A stretch of DNA of 64,000 nt, from NCBI GenBank assembly GCA_963556695.1, contig CAUWAG010000007.1, forward strand, positions 1,488,001 through 1,552,000, given 5' to 3'. Source of the DNA: Anthostomella pinea. Taxonomy: Eukaryota > Ascomycota > Sordariomycetes > Xylariales > Xylariaceae. Positions 55,687-64,000 of the stretch are shown piece after piece. Every line of letters begins with the position of its first letter. Position 1 is the first letter of the stretch. A program made the position numbers and the translations under genes. Under the pieces are notes generated by a model, which saw nothing but the letters and a program-made list of their open reading frames with translations, was not told where the DNA came from and searched no databases.

Positions 55687-57315
55687 TGACTGACAACAAT
55701 GGTATCGGCATCTCTGGGATGAGTTGTATCTGTTGTGTCGATTTGCATTGTGGTGTCTTTGTTATTGTTGTTGGGTGTTGACCCAGCTTGGTTTCTGCCT
55801 GTTTCATTAAAGGCCTTGGATCTGGCTCTTTCCCCGGCTAGCCTTATTTCCTGGATTTGCTCCCATGTGTGCTTATGGATGGTACCTTTCACAACCTTGG
55901 GGCGGGCAGGGCATTTATTGAAATTGGCAGCATGAGGTCCTTTGCAGTTGACACACTTTGGGATTGGTTTTTCGCACTCTCCCTAGTGTACTGTGTTGGC
56001 GCAGTGTGCACATACTTGCTTTTCGCATTAGTAATTCCTACCATGGTATCTGAAGCAGCTTGCACACTGGTGAACCTTGGGGGTGTGTTGAATATGCCTT
56101 GAGGTCATTGAGTGAGCAAAAAGCGTGAATGGTTTCCTTGCTGCACTGGGCAGAGAGATTATCCACGTGGTTTCTGGATCAGAATCAGTCGTGTTCTTTG
56201 AGAGTATGCACCTCAGAGGTCTGTCGTCTGTTTGGGCTTCAACTTCATCGGCAACAACAGTGTCGGTAATATTGATTGTGAACCCTTCTGCACTGATGAC
56301 CTTTCTTGGGCATCCATCGACCTTGTAATGATGCCAGACTGTGTGGGTCTAAATCTTTTGTGCCTTGAGAATGTCAGCAATTTCTTCTTGGAAAGCCAGA
56401 AGCTTAGTCTGAATTGGCTTATCCCTTGGGTGTAAGGTAAATCCAGAAGGACACCGTGTCACTTCTCTAAGCTCCTGAGGATGGAGCTTAAGTCTTCTGT
56501 TTAGTATAGACTTGATTCCATAAGGCTCAAGGTGGCTATTATCCATGCGGACAAAGACCCAGAGATCATCCTGCTTCCTCTTTAATTGGTTGATAGTGAT
56601 AAGGGCACTAGGCTGTGTTTTTTTTCATGGTAGTGTTGACTATCCATGGATGCTGTCGTTGGCCAGAGGAGACAGCTTGGGCGAGGGTCATGGTGGGCTT
56701 CCCTATTTCTATCCCCCCAGAAGTGGCCTTTCTTGTGGTCAGATCTCGGGTTTCCAGCCACTCATTCAGACATTTGGAGAAGAAAGCGCTGAACTCCTTG
56801 GCATGAGAATATAGTTCGGTTCCAGCTTTCTCAAGTGTCTTATCGACTGCTGTAACACACTCCTGAAACATTGTCATCCTGGCTTCATAGAGATGCTTGT
56901 CTTTAGCCAGTATTTTGGCAACTTGGTCCTGGCACTCTGAAGAGGAGACTTTGTTCCCTGTATCACCTCCAATGGCTTGGTCTGTAGGGATTTCGCTTGA
57001 CTAAGGTAGTTCCATATCAATGGTGCTGCTATTAATGATATTTCGGGATTTTCCTTTCAGAGGGGAAACAGTGGTGAAGTCAGCCTCAGAGACCTGTGAC
57101 GGGCTGCTGTTGATGTCGTCGAGCAGTGCCTGGCGGAGCCTGCTTGGGGTTGCCGGGTCATGTGTTCTTTTAGGGACTGGGGATTTGAACACGCCGCCAG
57201 TAGTCGTCTTTGGGACGGCCACTGGCGTGTTTGGGGGCCTGTCGTGAAAGGGTGCCATCCAGCTTGTGAGAAAAAATTTCTGCGCCTTGGCAAGGATAGT
57301 CAGGTACTGAGACAA
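55680..57315 (-). pseudogene. LINE ORF1, decayed
   Basis: Fragments of the ORF1 protein: N-terminal APFHDRPPNTPVAVPKTTTG, the middle part with KFSAFF-type helix remnants at 56608-56877, HPQELREVTRCPSGFTLHPR at 56349-56546, and the zinc-knuckle region (about 55930-56080) with stops. Frames are broken at several points compared with the intact copy at 57570. Confidence 0.82.
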
Positions 57316-57569
57316 ATGCCTGCTTTAGTGCAGATATAGAGGTTGCGCCCTAACAGCGGGGCGCCAAGAAAAATAGTTGTTTTTGGCAAGAGTGTGTTAC
57401 GCGGATTGGGTATTCATTACCTTTTGTAGCACACACTCTTACCAAAAACAACTATTTTTCTTGGCGCCCCGCTGTTAGGGCGCAACCTCTATATCTGCAC
57501 TAAAACAGGCATTTATTTCAGTACCTGACTATCCTTGCCAAGGCGCAGAAAATTTTTCTCACAAGCTGG

Positions 57570-59147
57570 ATGGCACCCCTTCACGATAGGCCCCCAAATA
57601 CGCCAGTGGCCGTCCCAAAGACGACTACTGGCGGCGTGCTCAAATCCCCGGTCCCTAAAAGAACATATGGCCCGGCAACCCCAAGCAAGCTCCGCCAGGC
57701 ACTGCTCGACGACATCAACAGCAGCCCGTCACAAGTCTCTGAGGCTGACTTCACCATTGTTTCCCCTCTGAAAGGAAAATCCCGAAATATTAATACTAGC
57801 AGCATCATTGATATGGAAGTACCTCAATCAAACGAAATCTCTACAGACCAAGCCATTGGAGGCGATACAGGGAACAAGGTCTCTTCCTCAAAGTGCCAGG
57901 ACCAAGTAGCCAAAATACTGGCTAAAGACAAGCATCTCTATGAAGCCAGGATGACAATGTTTCAAGAGTGTGCTGCAGCAGTCGATAAGACACTGGAAAA
58001 AGCTGGAACCGAACTATACTCTCATGCCAAGGAGTTCAGCGCTTTCTTCTCCAAATGCCTGAACGAGTGGCTGGAAACCCGAGATCTGTCCAAAAGAAAG
58101 ACCACTCCTGGCGGGATAGGGATAGGGAAGCCCACCATGACCTTCGCCCAAGCTGTCTCCTCTGGCCAACGACAGCATCCATGGACAGTCAACACTACCA
58201 TGAAGAAAACACAGCCTGGCGCCCTCATCACTGCCAACCAACTGAAGAAGAAGCAGGATGATCTCCGGGTCTTTGTCCGCATGGATAATAGCCACCTAGA
58301 GCCTTATGGAATCAAGTCTACACTGAACAGAAGACTTAAGCTCCACCCTCAGGAGCTTAGAGAAGTGACACGATGTCCTTCTGGTTTTACCTTACACCCA
58401 AGGGACAAGCCAACTCAGGCTAAGCTTCTGGCTTTCCAAGAAGAAATTGCCGACATTCTCAAGGCACAAAAGATTGAGACCCACACAGTCTGGCATCATT
58501 ACAAGGTCAATGGATGCCCAAGAAAGGTCATCAGTGCAGAAGGGTTCACAATCGATATTACTGACACTGTTGTTGCCGATGAAGTTGAAGCCCAAACAGG
58601 CGACAGACCTCTGAGGTGCATACTCTCAAAGAACACGATTGATTCTGATCCAGAAACTACATGGATAATCTCTCTGCCCAGTGCAGCAAGGAAACCATTC
58701 ACGCTTTTTGCCCACTCAATGACCTCAAGGCATATTCAACACACCCCCAAGGTTCACCAGTGTGCAAGCTGCTTCAGATACCATGGTAGGAATTACCGAT
58801 GCGAAAAGCAAGTATGTGCACACTGCGCCAACACAGTACACCAGGGAGAGTGCGAAAAACCAATCCCAAAGTGTGTCAACTGCAAAGGACCTCATGCTGC
58901 CAACTTCGACAAATGCCCTGCCCGCCCCAAGGTTGTGAAAGGTACCATCCATAAGCACACATGGGAGCAAATCCAGGAAATAAGGCTAGCCGGAGAAAGA
59001 GCCAGATCCAAGGCCTTCAACGAAGCAGGCAGAAACCAAGCTGGGTCAACACCTAACAATAATAACAAAGACACCACAATGCAAATCGACACAACAGATA
59101 CAACTCATCCCAGAGATGCCGATACCATTGTTGTCAGTCAATGTTAG
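57570..59147 (+). CDS. LINE ORF1, nucleic-acid-binding protein with zinc knuckles
   Basis: 525 aa, with ATG at 57570 opening MAPLHDRPPNTPVAV. Such proteins coat the LINE RNA and form the ribonucleoprotein. About residues 397-451 hold three Cys-rich knuckles: CASCFRYHGRNYRC, CAHCANTVHQGEC and CVNCKGPHAANFDKC. The N-terminal half is Ser/Thr-rich with a helix (LYSHAKEFSAFFSKCLNEWL) that may mediate oligomerisation. The stop codon lies inside the start of ORF2 (ATGTTAG), the arrangement expected for stop-start reinitiation. Confidence 0.92.
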   Translation: MAPLHDRPPNTPVAVPKTTTGGVLKSPVPKRTYGPATPSKLRQALLDDINSSPSQVSEADFTIVSPLKGKSRNINTSSIIDMEVPQSNEISTDQAIGGDTGNKVSSSKCQDQVAKILAKDKHLYEARMTMFQECAAAVDKTLEKAGTELYSHAKEFSAFFSKCLNEWLETRDLSKRKTTPGGIGIGKPTMTFAQAVSSGQRQHPWTVNTTMKKTQPGALITANQLKKKQDDLRVFVRMDNSHLEPYGIKSTLNRRLKLHPQELREVTRCPSGFTLHPRDKPTQAKLLAFQEEIADILKAQKIETHTVWHHYKVNGCPRKVISAEGFTIDITDTVVADEVEAQTGDRPLRCILSKNTIDSDPETTWIISLPSAARKPFTLFAHSMTSRHIQHTPKVHQCASCFRYHGRNYRCEKQVCAHCANTVHQGECEKPIPKCVNCKGPHAANFDKCPARPKVVKGTIHKHTWEQIQEIRLAGERARSKAFNEAGRNQAGSTPNNNNKDTTMQIDTTDTTHPRDADTIVVSQC

Positions 59148-62100
59148 GTACATCAAACGAAACACATCGACACGGGCATCTAGTCATCCATTCTGTGAAT
59201 ACAGCAGGGGGACAAAAGAGTGCAGGCCCTACAGAGTTAGCCATCAACCTGGCTGACTATAAAGGAGAACAAGCAGACATCATTCTGATGCAAGAGCCCT
59301 GGGTTGGCATACCACCAGGCAGGAGAATGGGAGTAAAGACACACCCCAATTACGATATATACTCCCCAGTGGATTCCTGGGACAGCGACAGTACACGGCC
59401 CAGATCTCTCATCTATGTGAGAAAATACCTTCAAGCGGATCAACTTCGGCCCTATGCTACACGAGACATCACCTGGGTCAAGGTACAAGGCATTACATTT
59501 GCCAGTGTCTACCGGCCATGTGACAACCCACAGGAAGTGGATGACATTCTGGAAGTATGGACTCCACCTTTTGGCTGCGTTATAGCTGGAGATTTCAATG
59601 CTGGCGACACATCCTGGGACTCAAGCAATCCAGGATATCATGGTGGTACTATACTTGCACAAACTATGGCAGACCACGGACTGGATCTGATTTCTGAACC
59701 AGATGTCCCGACACATGATGACGGAAATGTACTAGATCTGGTGTTCTCTGATGTCCCCATGGCTGAAGCCTCAGTCAATGATGCACTTCAGTGCACCTCA
59801 GATCATGAGACATTACGAATAGTCATTCCAATCCAGGGAGATCTGGACCGAGTACCCAAGGCCAATCATTGGATAGTACCGGACGATAAACTACAGGAGC
59901 TGGCAGATAATGTCCAAACCAGGATTCATGAACTCCCCCGGCTGGGTGTATCCCCTGGCCAGGTGGACACCTTTACACAAAGCCTGATCAACATGATCCA
60001 AGGCTGTATCAGGACAGTGGGCAAGAGGCCCCGTCAATCTAGGCCCACTGCTTGGTGGAATGATGACTGCAAAGCAGCTGTTCAGACATACAGGGCCCTT
60101 TCCAAACAGACTACAAGCCAAGAAGGACGGAATTCAGCCCGACGAGAATTTCGCGGCGTGGTTCGGAAAGCTAGGAGAGAGTACTGGCAGACTCTAATCA
60201 ATTCAGCAACTGAGCCAAAGGACCTATACAGAATCGTCTCTTGGCACAAGTTATCAGCAGGATTGCGTTCCCCTCCAATCATCATAGGAGACCAAATATT
60301 CGAGTCACAAGAGAGCAAGGCAAATGCATTACGCTCAGCCACGCTTGAACGAAGTACCTCAGACAACGATATCATCGACCCCTGGTCCGCTCAGATCGTA
60401 CAACCCAAGCCACACATCCCCCTTGAATACCACGTCGGACTGGAAGAGGCTGAAGGGTGCACTTTAGGAACCAAGAGCAACTCCCCGGGAGTAGATACCC
60501 TCACAGTACGGATTCTGAAAGCTTGCTGGCCAGTCATTGGTGAACATATCAGAGCCCTTTTCCAGACCTGCCTACTGATTGGACACCACCCTAAACCATT
60601 CAAAGTAGCTGAGGTGGTGATGATCCCAAAACCAGGAAAGAAAGACTACTCCAATCCCAGGGCCTACAGACCAATATCGCTACTGTCATGTCTTGGCAAG
60701 GGCCTAGAACGACTCATTGCGAAAAGAATTACCTGGTTTGTTGTCAAACTTGGAATTCTAGCCCCACAACATTTTGGAGCTCTACCAAAGCGCTCTGCCA
60801 CTGACCTGGTAGCTGCACTCATACACGATATTGAGCAGGCCCTTGACCAAGGCCTCGTTGCAACGGTAGTCACATCAGATGTGAAAGGGGCCTTTGATGC
60901 TGCCCTAATGGGACGGCTGGTGGTTCGCATGAGAGAACAGGGCTGGCCAGGCTTTCTCATAAGATGGGTCCAGTCGTTCATGTCCGAGCGGTCCGCAAGA
61001 GTTCGGTTTGAAGGTACTGTGACCGATATAAAAGCTCTCACTTGTGGGCTCCCACAAGGCTCACCAGTCTCTCCAATCCTCTACATGCTGTATACAGAGC
61101 CAATCTGTGCCCGACTTGGCATGAAAAGAAGACGCTTTGGATATGCAGATGATCTAGCAACACTCTGCATTGGAAAGAACCTTAAAGAAACAGCTGCAGA
61201 GGCTTCTGAAAACCTTCATTTGCTCAACCAATGGGGACATAACAATGCTATTGAATTTGATCCCGACAAAACCGAGATCATGCACTTCTCACGGAAAAAG
61301 AACTCAGACAATCCCCCAGTTTGCCACGGAACAATAAACAAAACAGCTAAGCATTCCATGCGATGGCTAGGTGTCCTTCTGGATAGGAAACTAAACTTCA
61401 AAGACCATGTTTCTCACTGGGCCAAGAAAGCTAGTAGGGTAGCAAATCACCTTCGAGGACTATGCAACACAGTCAAAGGACTTCCAGTAAAGTCAACCAA
61501 GAGGGCTGTGAAAGCTTGTGTTATTCCTATTCTCACACATGGCCTGGAGGCCTGGTACCCAGGAATCGAGAAAACTGGGAGCTTAGGTGAGACATCAGCA
61601 TGTCGCATTAAGGGGCTTCTTGGAACAATAGATGCCGTACTACGAACGGCGATCAGGGCTATCTTGCCAGTCTGGAAAACACACCCTGGACATATCTTAC
61701 ACTTTGAATCGCAGATTCCCCCAGCAGGAGTTCTTGCAGAGTCAATAAGACGACGTCACGGCCTCCGACTAGGACGAATAGATCAGAGACACCCTCTGGT
61801 TGGCAGGCTCCAAATACAAGCTCGCAAGGATCCAACAAGGCTACAAAGAAGCTTCCAGCTAGTCCCTGACTTCCAGAGACCAATACTTACCAGGCCATCA
61901 TGGAGGAAGCGCCCAATCCGCAAAAACAAAGACAAAGAAACAGAGCTCTTCAAGCAATGGTTACAAGAGAGAAACGTGAACACTGACCTTGTCATCTACT
62001 CAGATGGATCACAGTTGGATGACCAAGGCACAATCCGCACTGGATGGGGTTATACCATCAGGAAAGGCGGCACTACACAAGAAGTATACCGGGGAAGGGG

Positions 62101-62833
62101 CAGACTTCTACAAGCAGAAGTAGTAGATGCTGAAGTCCATGGTGCTCTCCAAGGTCTTGCAGCAGCCAGGGCAATTGGACACGGAAAACAGCTATATGTC
62201 TGCCTGGACAACACGTCAGTGGTAGATGGGCTCAATGGGACTCCACCCGAGACATCACAAAACATTTTTCTACGATTTCAAGAACTTGCCACAGCACACA
62301 CTCCTGGAGTGACCGTCAAATGGATTCCTGGACACAGAGATATTGATGGCAACGAAGCTGCCGACACACTAGCAAAAGAGGGTGCCATGCTGGAAACAGA
62401 CACAACAAATCTTCCTACAATCTCTTGGGTCAAGAGAGATCTCAAAAGACAGGGCAAGAAAGAGTTCAACCAATGGTGGAAAGACCAATCAGAATCTAGG
62501 TATCAAGAAGTATACTCACATGCAGTAACTAAAAGAGACCTTATATCTTTTAAGAGGAGTACTTTACACAGACTTCTAGCGGCCAGATCTGGACATGGCG
62601 ACTTTGCCAGATACCATGAACGCTTTGGGCACACAGATTCAAATGATCACTGCAGCTGTGGTGAGAAGAAAACACCACAACACATTTTCTTTTGTAAGAG
62701 GCTGGGGAAAAATCGGCTACTGCCTAGGCATTCGCCTAGGGCAGCTTGTTTACAATACTTAGGGGAGAGGAGCACAGAATGGGCAAAATTCGTGGAGAAG
62801 AGCAAGTTCTTTTCAACAATCTGCCCCCGATAG
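59141..62833 (+). CDS. LINE ORF2, endonuclease / reverse transcriptase / RNase H
   Basis: 1230 aa. The N-terminal EEP (APE-type) endonuclease, about 10-230, includes ADIILMQEPWVG, GDFNAGDTSWDS and the SDHETLR His site. The reverse transcriptase, about 480-740, has MIPKPGKKDYSNPRAYRPIS, GLPQGSPVSPILY and the catalytic FGYADDLA near 667. RNase H, about 945-1080, has IYSDGSQLDDQG, DNTSVVDG and PGHRDIDGNEAAD with its acidic residues. The C-terminal CxC..H..C motif (CSCGEKKTPQHIFFCKRL, about 1170-1187) is typical of non-LTR elements. It performs target-primed reverse transcription and is the probable helper of the chimeric retroposon at 19325. All key residues are present. Confidence 0.95.
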   Translation: MLGTSNETHRHGHLVIHSVNTAGGQKSAGPTELAINLADYKGEQADIILMQEPWVGIPPGRRMGVKTHPNYDIYSPVDSWDSDSTRPRSLIYVRKYLQADQLRPYATRDITWVKVQGITFASVYRPCDNPQEVDDILEVWTPPFGCVIAGDFNAGDTSWDSSNPGYHGGTILAQTMADHGLDLISEPDVPTHDDGNVLDLVFSDVPMAEASVNDALQCTSDHETLRIVIPIQGDLDRVPKANHWIVPDDKLQELADNVQTRIHELPRLGVSPGQVDTFTQSLINMIQGCIRTVGKRPRQSRPTAWWNDDCKAAVQTYRALSKQTTSQEGRNSARREFRGVVRKARREYWQTLINSATEPKDLYRIVSWHKLSAGLRSPPIIIGDQIFESQESKANALRSATLERSTSDNDIIDPWSAQIVQPKPHIPLEYHVGLEEAEGCTLGTKSNSPGVDTLTVRILKACWPVIGEHIRALFQTCLLIGHHPKPFKVAEVVMIPKPGKKDYSNPRAYRPISLLSCLGKGLERLIAKRITWFVVKLGILAPQHFGALPKRSATDLVAALIHDIEQALDQGLVATVVTSDVKGAFDAALMGRLVVRMREQGWPGFLIRWVQSFMSERSARVRFEGTVTDIKALTCGLPQGSPVSPILYMLYTEPICARLGMKRRRFGYADDLATLCIGKNLKETAAEASENLHLLNQWGHNNAIEFDPDKTEIMHFSRKKNSDNPPVCHGTINKTAKHSMRWLGVLLDRKLNFKDHVSHWAKKASRVANHLRGLCNTVKGLPVKSTKRAVKACVIPILTHGLEAWYPGIEKTGSLGETSACRIKGLLGTIDAVLRTAIRAILPVWKTHPGHILHFESQIPPAGVLAESIRRRHGLRLGRIDQRHPLVGRLQIQARKDPTRLQRSFQLVPDFQRPILTRPSWRKRPIRKNKDKETELFKQWLQERNVNTDLVIYSDGSQLDDQGTIRTGWGYTIRKGGTTQEVYRGRGRLLQAEVVDAEVHGALQGLAAARAIGHGKQLYVCLDNTSVVDGLNGTPPETSQNIFLRFQELATAHTPGVTVKWIPGHRDIDGNEAADTLAKEGAMLETDTTNLPTISWVKRDLKRQGKKEFNQWWKDQSESRYQEVYSHAVTKRDLISFKRSTLHRLLAARSGHGDFARYHERFGHTDSNDHCSCGEKKTPQHIFFCKRLGKNRLLPRHSPRAACLQYLGERSTEWAKFVEKSKFFSTICPR

Positions 62834-63036
62834 ATAGCCTTCCTTGAAGGACCAGATGGATGACCCCAAGGTCATACCGCCGCAACAACGGGGATGGGCC
62901 CGTGAGCGGGACTGACTGTACTTATTATCTTGAGACCTCCACAACCCTGCGATGCAGAGGCTCTGGGAGGCGTGGTTTGCACTACTGAGGAGCTACCCCC
63001 ACGTTAAATACAAAACAAACATTACCTTTTGTAGCA

Positions 63037-63480
63037 GTCTGTCGTACTCGTCGTACTCGCACACCACTCAGCCCCCGTCAACTCCGCATAAATGCGACTC
63101 TGCGCCCTAGTAGTGCACATGCAGTCAGCTGTGACATGAGGACATATCTGACCGAACTAGGTCCGCCTTCACCTGCTGGGGATGGGGAAAGCTCCTGGAC
63201 GGGTGCTGACTTCACCACTCCACTTGACCACACCCCTCTTCCAGCTAGATGCACTCTACCGATGAGGATTGTTGGGAATCCCTATGCTGGACCATTGCTT
63301 TCGGACCGTTGCGTTCCCGTCAAAGGATAGCCCCTGGATTGCTGAAGATTTCGCCTGTTCAAATGCGCTGATTCGGGACGCCTTGTCAGCAAGATCTCTC
63401 AATCATCAGCTTCAATCACGCTGCTCTGTTCTTTCCGTACCTATTCTTCTCACTACCACCCTCAAGGCTGTGCTACATCC
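63037..63480. other. Intergenic, upstream of the rhodopsin-fold gene
   Basis: No supported gene. In the empty site this sequence would directly follow the left flank of the LINE pair (51775). Confidence 0.45.
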
Positions 63481-64000
63481 ATGATGGCCGGTCTGCGTTC
63501 TCTCAGTTCCAGCGGGGCTCTCCTTTTCGTTTTCATCGTTATTTTTACGGTAATATGTGCTACGGTTCTGGGGCTGCGCTTCTGGGCAGCTAGAATATCT
63601 CGAAGGAGTTTTTATCCGGACGATGCTTTCATAGGCCTCTCCTTTGTAAGTGGCCATCAATCGCAGATGCTTGTTGCGTCAGAATCTGACGAGTTGCTTG
63701 TAGACGAGTACATGTGTGTTGGAAGGTGTGGTCATTTGGGCCATCGTCAACGGCTGTGGGAAGCAGGCGGCAGAGCTCAACGCCTACGAGTTGGCCGTTC
63801 AGGGCAAGGTATACACAAACCACATAGTGTTCCACGTAACCAACTAATTCTGATCATAGCTATATTTCCTGAGCGGGATATTCTGGCTACTTGGCTCCGT
63901 CTTCGTTAAGCTGGCTGTCCTTTGGCTCTACAGCCGAATATTCGTAACAGACCAGTTCAGGCGGTGGGCATACGGTCTTATGGGGATAGTAGTCTGCTAT
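63481..64000 (+). CDS. Rhodopsin-fold (SAT4/PTH11-like) integral membrane protein, 5' part
   Basis: Exons 63481-63645, 63704-63808 and 63860-64000 (runs off the window) give the first 137 residues. ATG-ATG opens MMAGLRSLSSSGALLFVFIV; TM1 is about 10-32. Then come RFWAARISRRSFYPDDAFIG (the family's R-x-x-x-R..DD loop), EGVVIWAIVNGCGKQAAELN, and YFLSGIFWLLGSVFVKLAVL with LWLYSRIF and FRRWAYG, the hallmark TM3-TM4 region of fungal rhodopsin-domain (formerly DUF3468-like/SAT4) proteins. All introns are in phase 0. Members are plasma-membrane proteins, some PTH11-like receptors. The 3' end lies outside the window, so no more can be said. Confidence 0.8.

Larger units (their letters stand above)
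51776..57414 (-). mobile_element. Full-length Tad1-like LINE, decayed copy (left)
   Basis: The element body is 51791-57399, minus strand, flanked by the 15-bp direct repeat CGCGGATTGGGTATT (51776-51790 and 57400-57414). The 3' end has the (CAAA)n tail. Both ORFs are recognisable but broken: ORF1 remnants 55680-57315; ORF2 remnants 54640-55686 (endonuclease), 53596-54564 (reverse transcriptase) and 52348-52812 (RNase H). Many differences from the right copy are transitions, several creating stops. It shares a common layout with the right copy and must have inserted independently, since its TSD differs. Confidence 0.9.
57415..63036 (+). mobile_element. Full-length Tad1-like LINE, apparently intact copy (right)
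   Basis: The body is about 57432-63019, flanked by a perfect 16- to 17-bp target-site duplication (ATTACCTTTTGTAGCA at 57416-57431 and 63021-63036). 5' UTR 57432-57569; ORF1 and ORF2 are open and overlap by 7 nt; a 3' UTR of about 186 bp ends ACAAAACAAAC. It is head to head with the decayed copy, with only 32 bp between them, giving a 5.6-kb inverted repeat. Intact ORFs and a perfect TSD mark a recent, possibly active insertion. The order ORF1 with CCHC knuckles, then endonuclease, RT and RNase H fits the fungal Tad1 clade. Confidence 0.93.

Noticed and set aside
1..64000. CRISPR arrays, bacterial operons or riboswitches
   Set aside because: The sequence is eukaryotic, with spliceosomal introns; no regularly spaced repeat array or bacterial gene arrangement was seen.

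Overview
The window is nuclear DNA of a filamentous ascomycete (Pezizomycotina). Genes sit on both strands, introns are short (48-171 nt, GT..AG, often with a visible CTAAC/CTGAC-type branch site), and the recognisable proteins (proteasome alpha subunit, COQ3, RIB3, BYE1, BTB, DUF6594, mpaB-like oxygenase, UbiA-like enzyme, rhodopsin-fold membrane protein) are typical of that group. A class such as Dothideomycetes is possible but I cannot prove it. All exon coordinates below were read by eye from splice signals and frame.

Layout. 1-1.6 kb: three diverged tRNA-like (SINE-like) repeats. 1.6-4 kb: divergent housekeeping pair COQ3 (-) and RIB3 (+). 4.2-8.4 kb: eroded region with a HET-domain pseudogene, a partly readable Arg/Ser-rich gene (-) and a 522-bp solo LTR. 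9.3-13.7 kb: BTB protein and an 822-aa coiled-coil protein (+). 14.2-22.7 kb: one very large Ser/Thr-rich cell-surface gene (-) that is broken by frameshifts, stops and a retroposon. 23.3-24.6 kb: divergent secreted Gln/Gly-rich protein (+). 25.8-33 kb: conserved core (BYE1 -, PRE9 +, GMPPA-like +). 33.9-38.3 kb: a second BTB protein (-), a gene-poor stretch, and a DUF6594 membrane protein (-). 38.8-42.4 kb: a tandemly duplicated small Cys-rich gene, one copy carrying a Fot1/pogo transposon in its intron. 42.8-51.3 kb: a metabolic group of GFA-fold protein (-), mpaB-like oxygenase (+), Baeyer-Villiger-type flavin monooxygenase (+), a dead sulfotransferase-like gene (-) and a UbiA-type prenyltransferase/terpene cyclase (-). 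51.8-63.0 kb: two full-length Tad1-like LINEs, head to head; the left one is decayed, the right one intact. 63.5-64 kb: 5' part of a rhodopsin-fold membrane protein, cut by the window edge.

The most remarkable object is at 19325-19792: a tRNA-Ala(AGC) gene fused to about 310 bp of the 3' end of the same LINE family, bounded by a 12-bp target-site duplication and inserted inside the surface-protein gene. It has the architecture of a tRNA-headed SINE that borrows a LINE tail, or of a template-switch chimera. Its presumed helper, with two intact ORFs and a perfect target-site duplication, lies 38 kb away in the same window. Many lesions in the dead genes are transitions (CAG to TAG, TGG to TAG), compatible with past repeat-induced point mutation, but others are indels.
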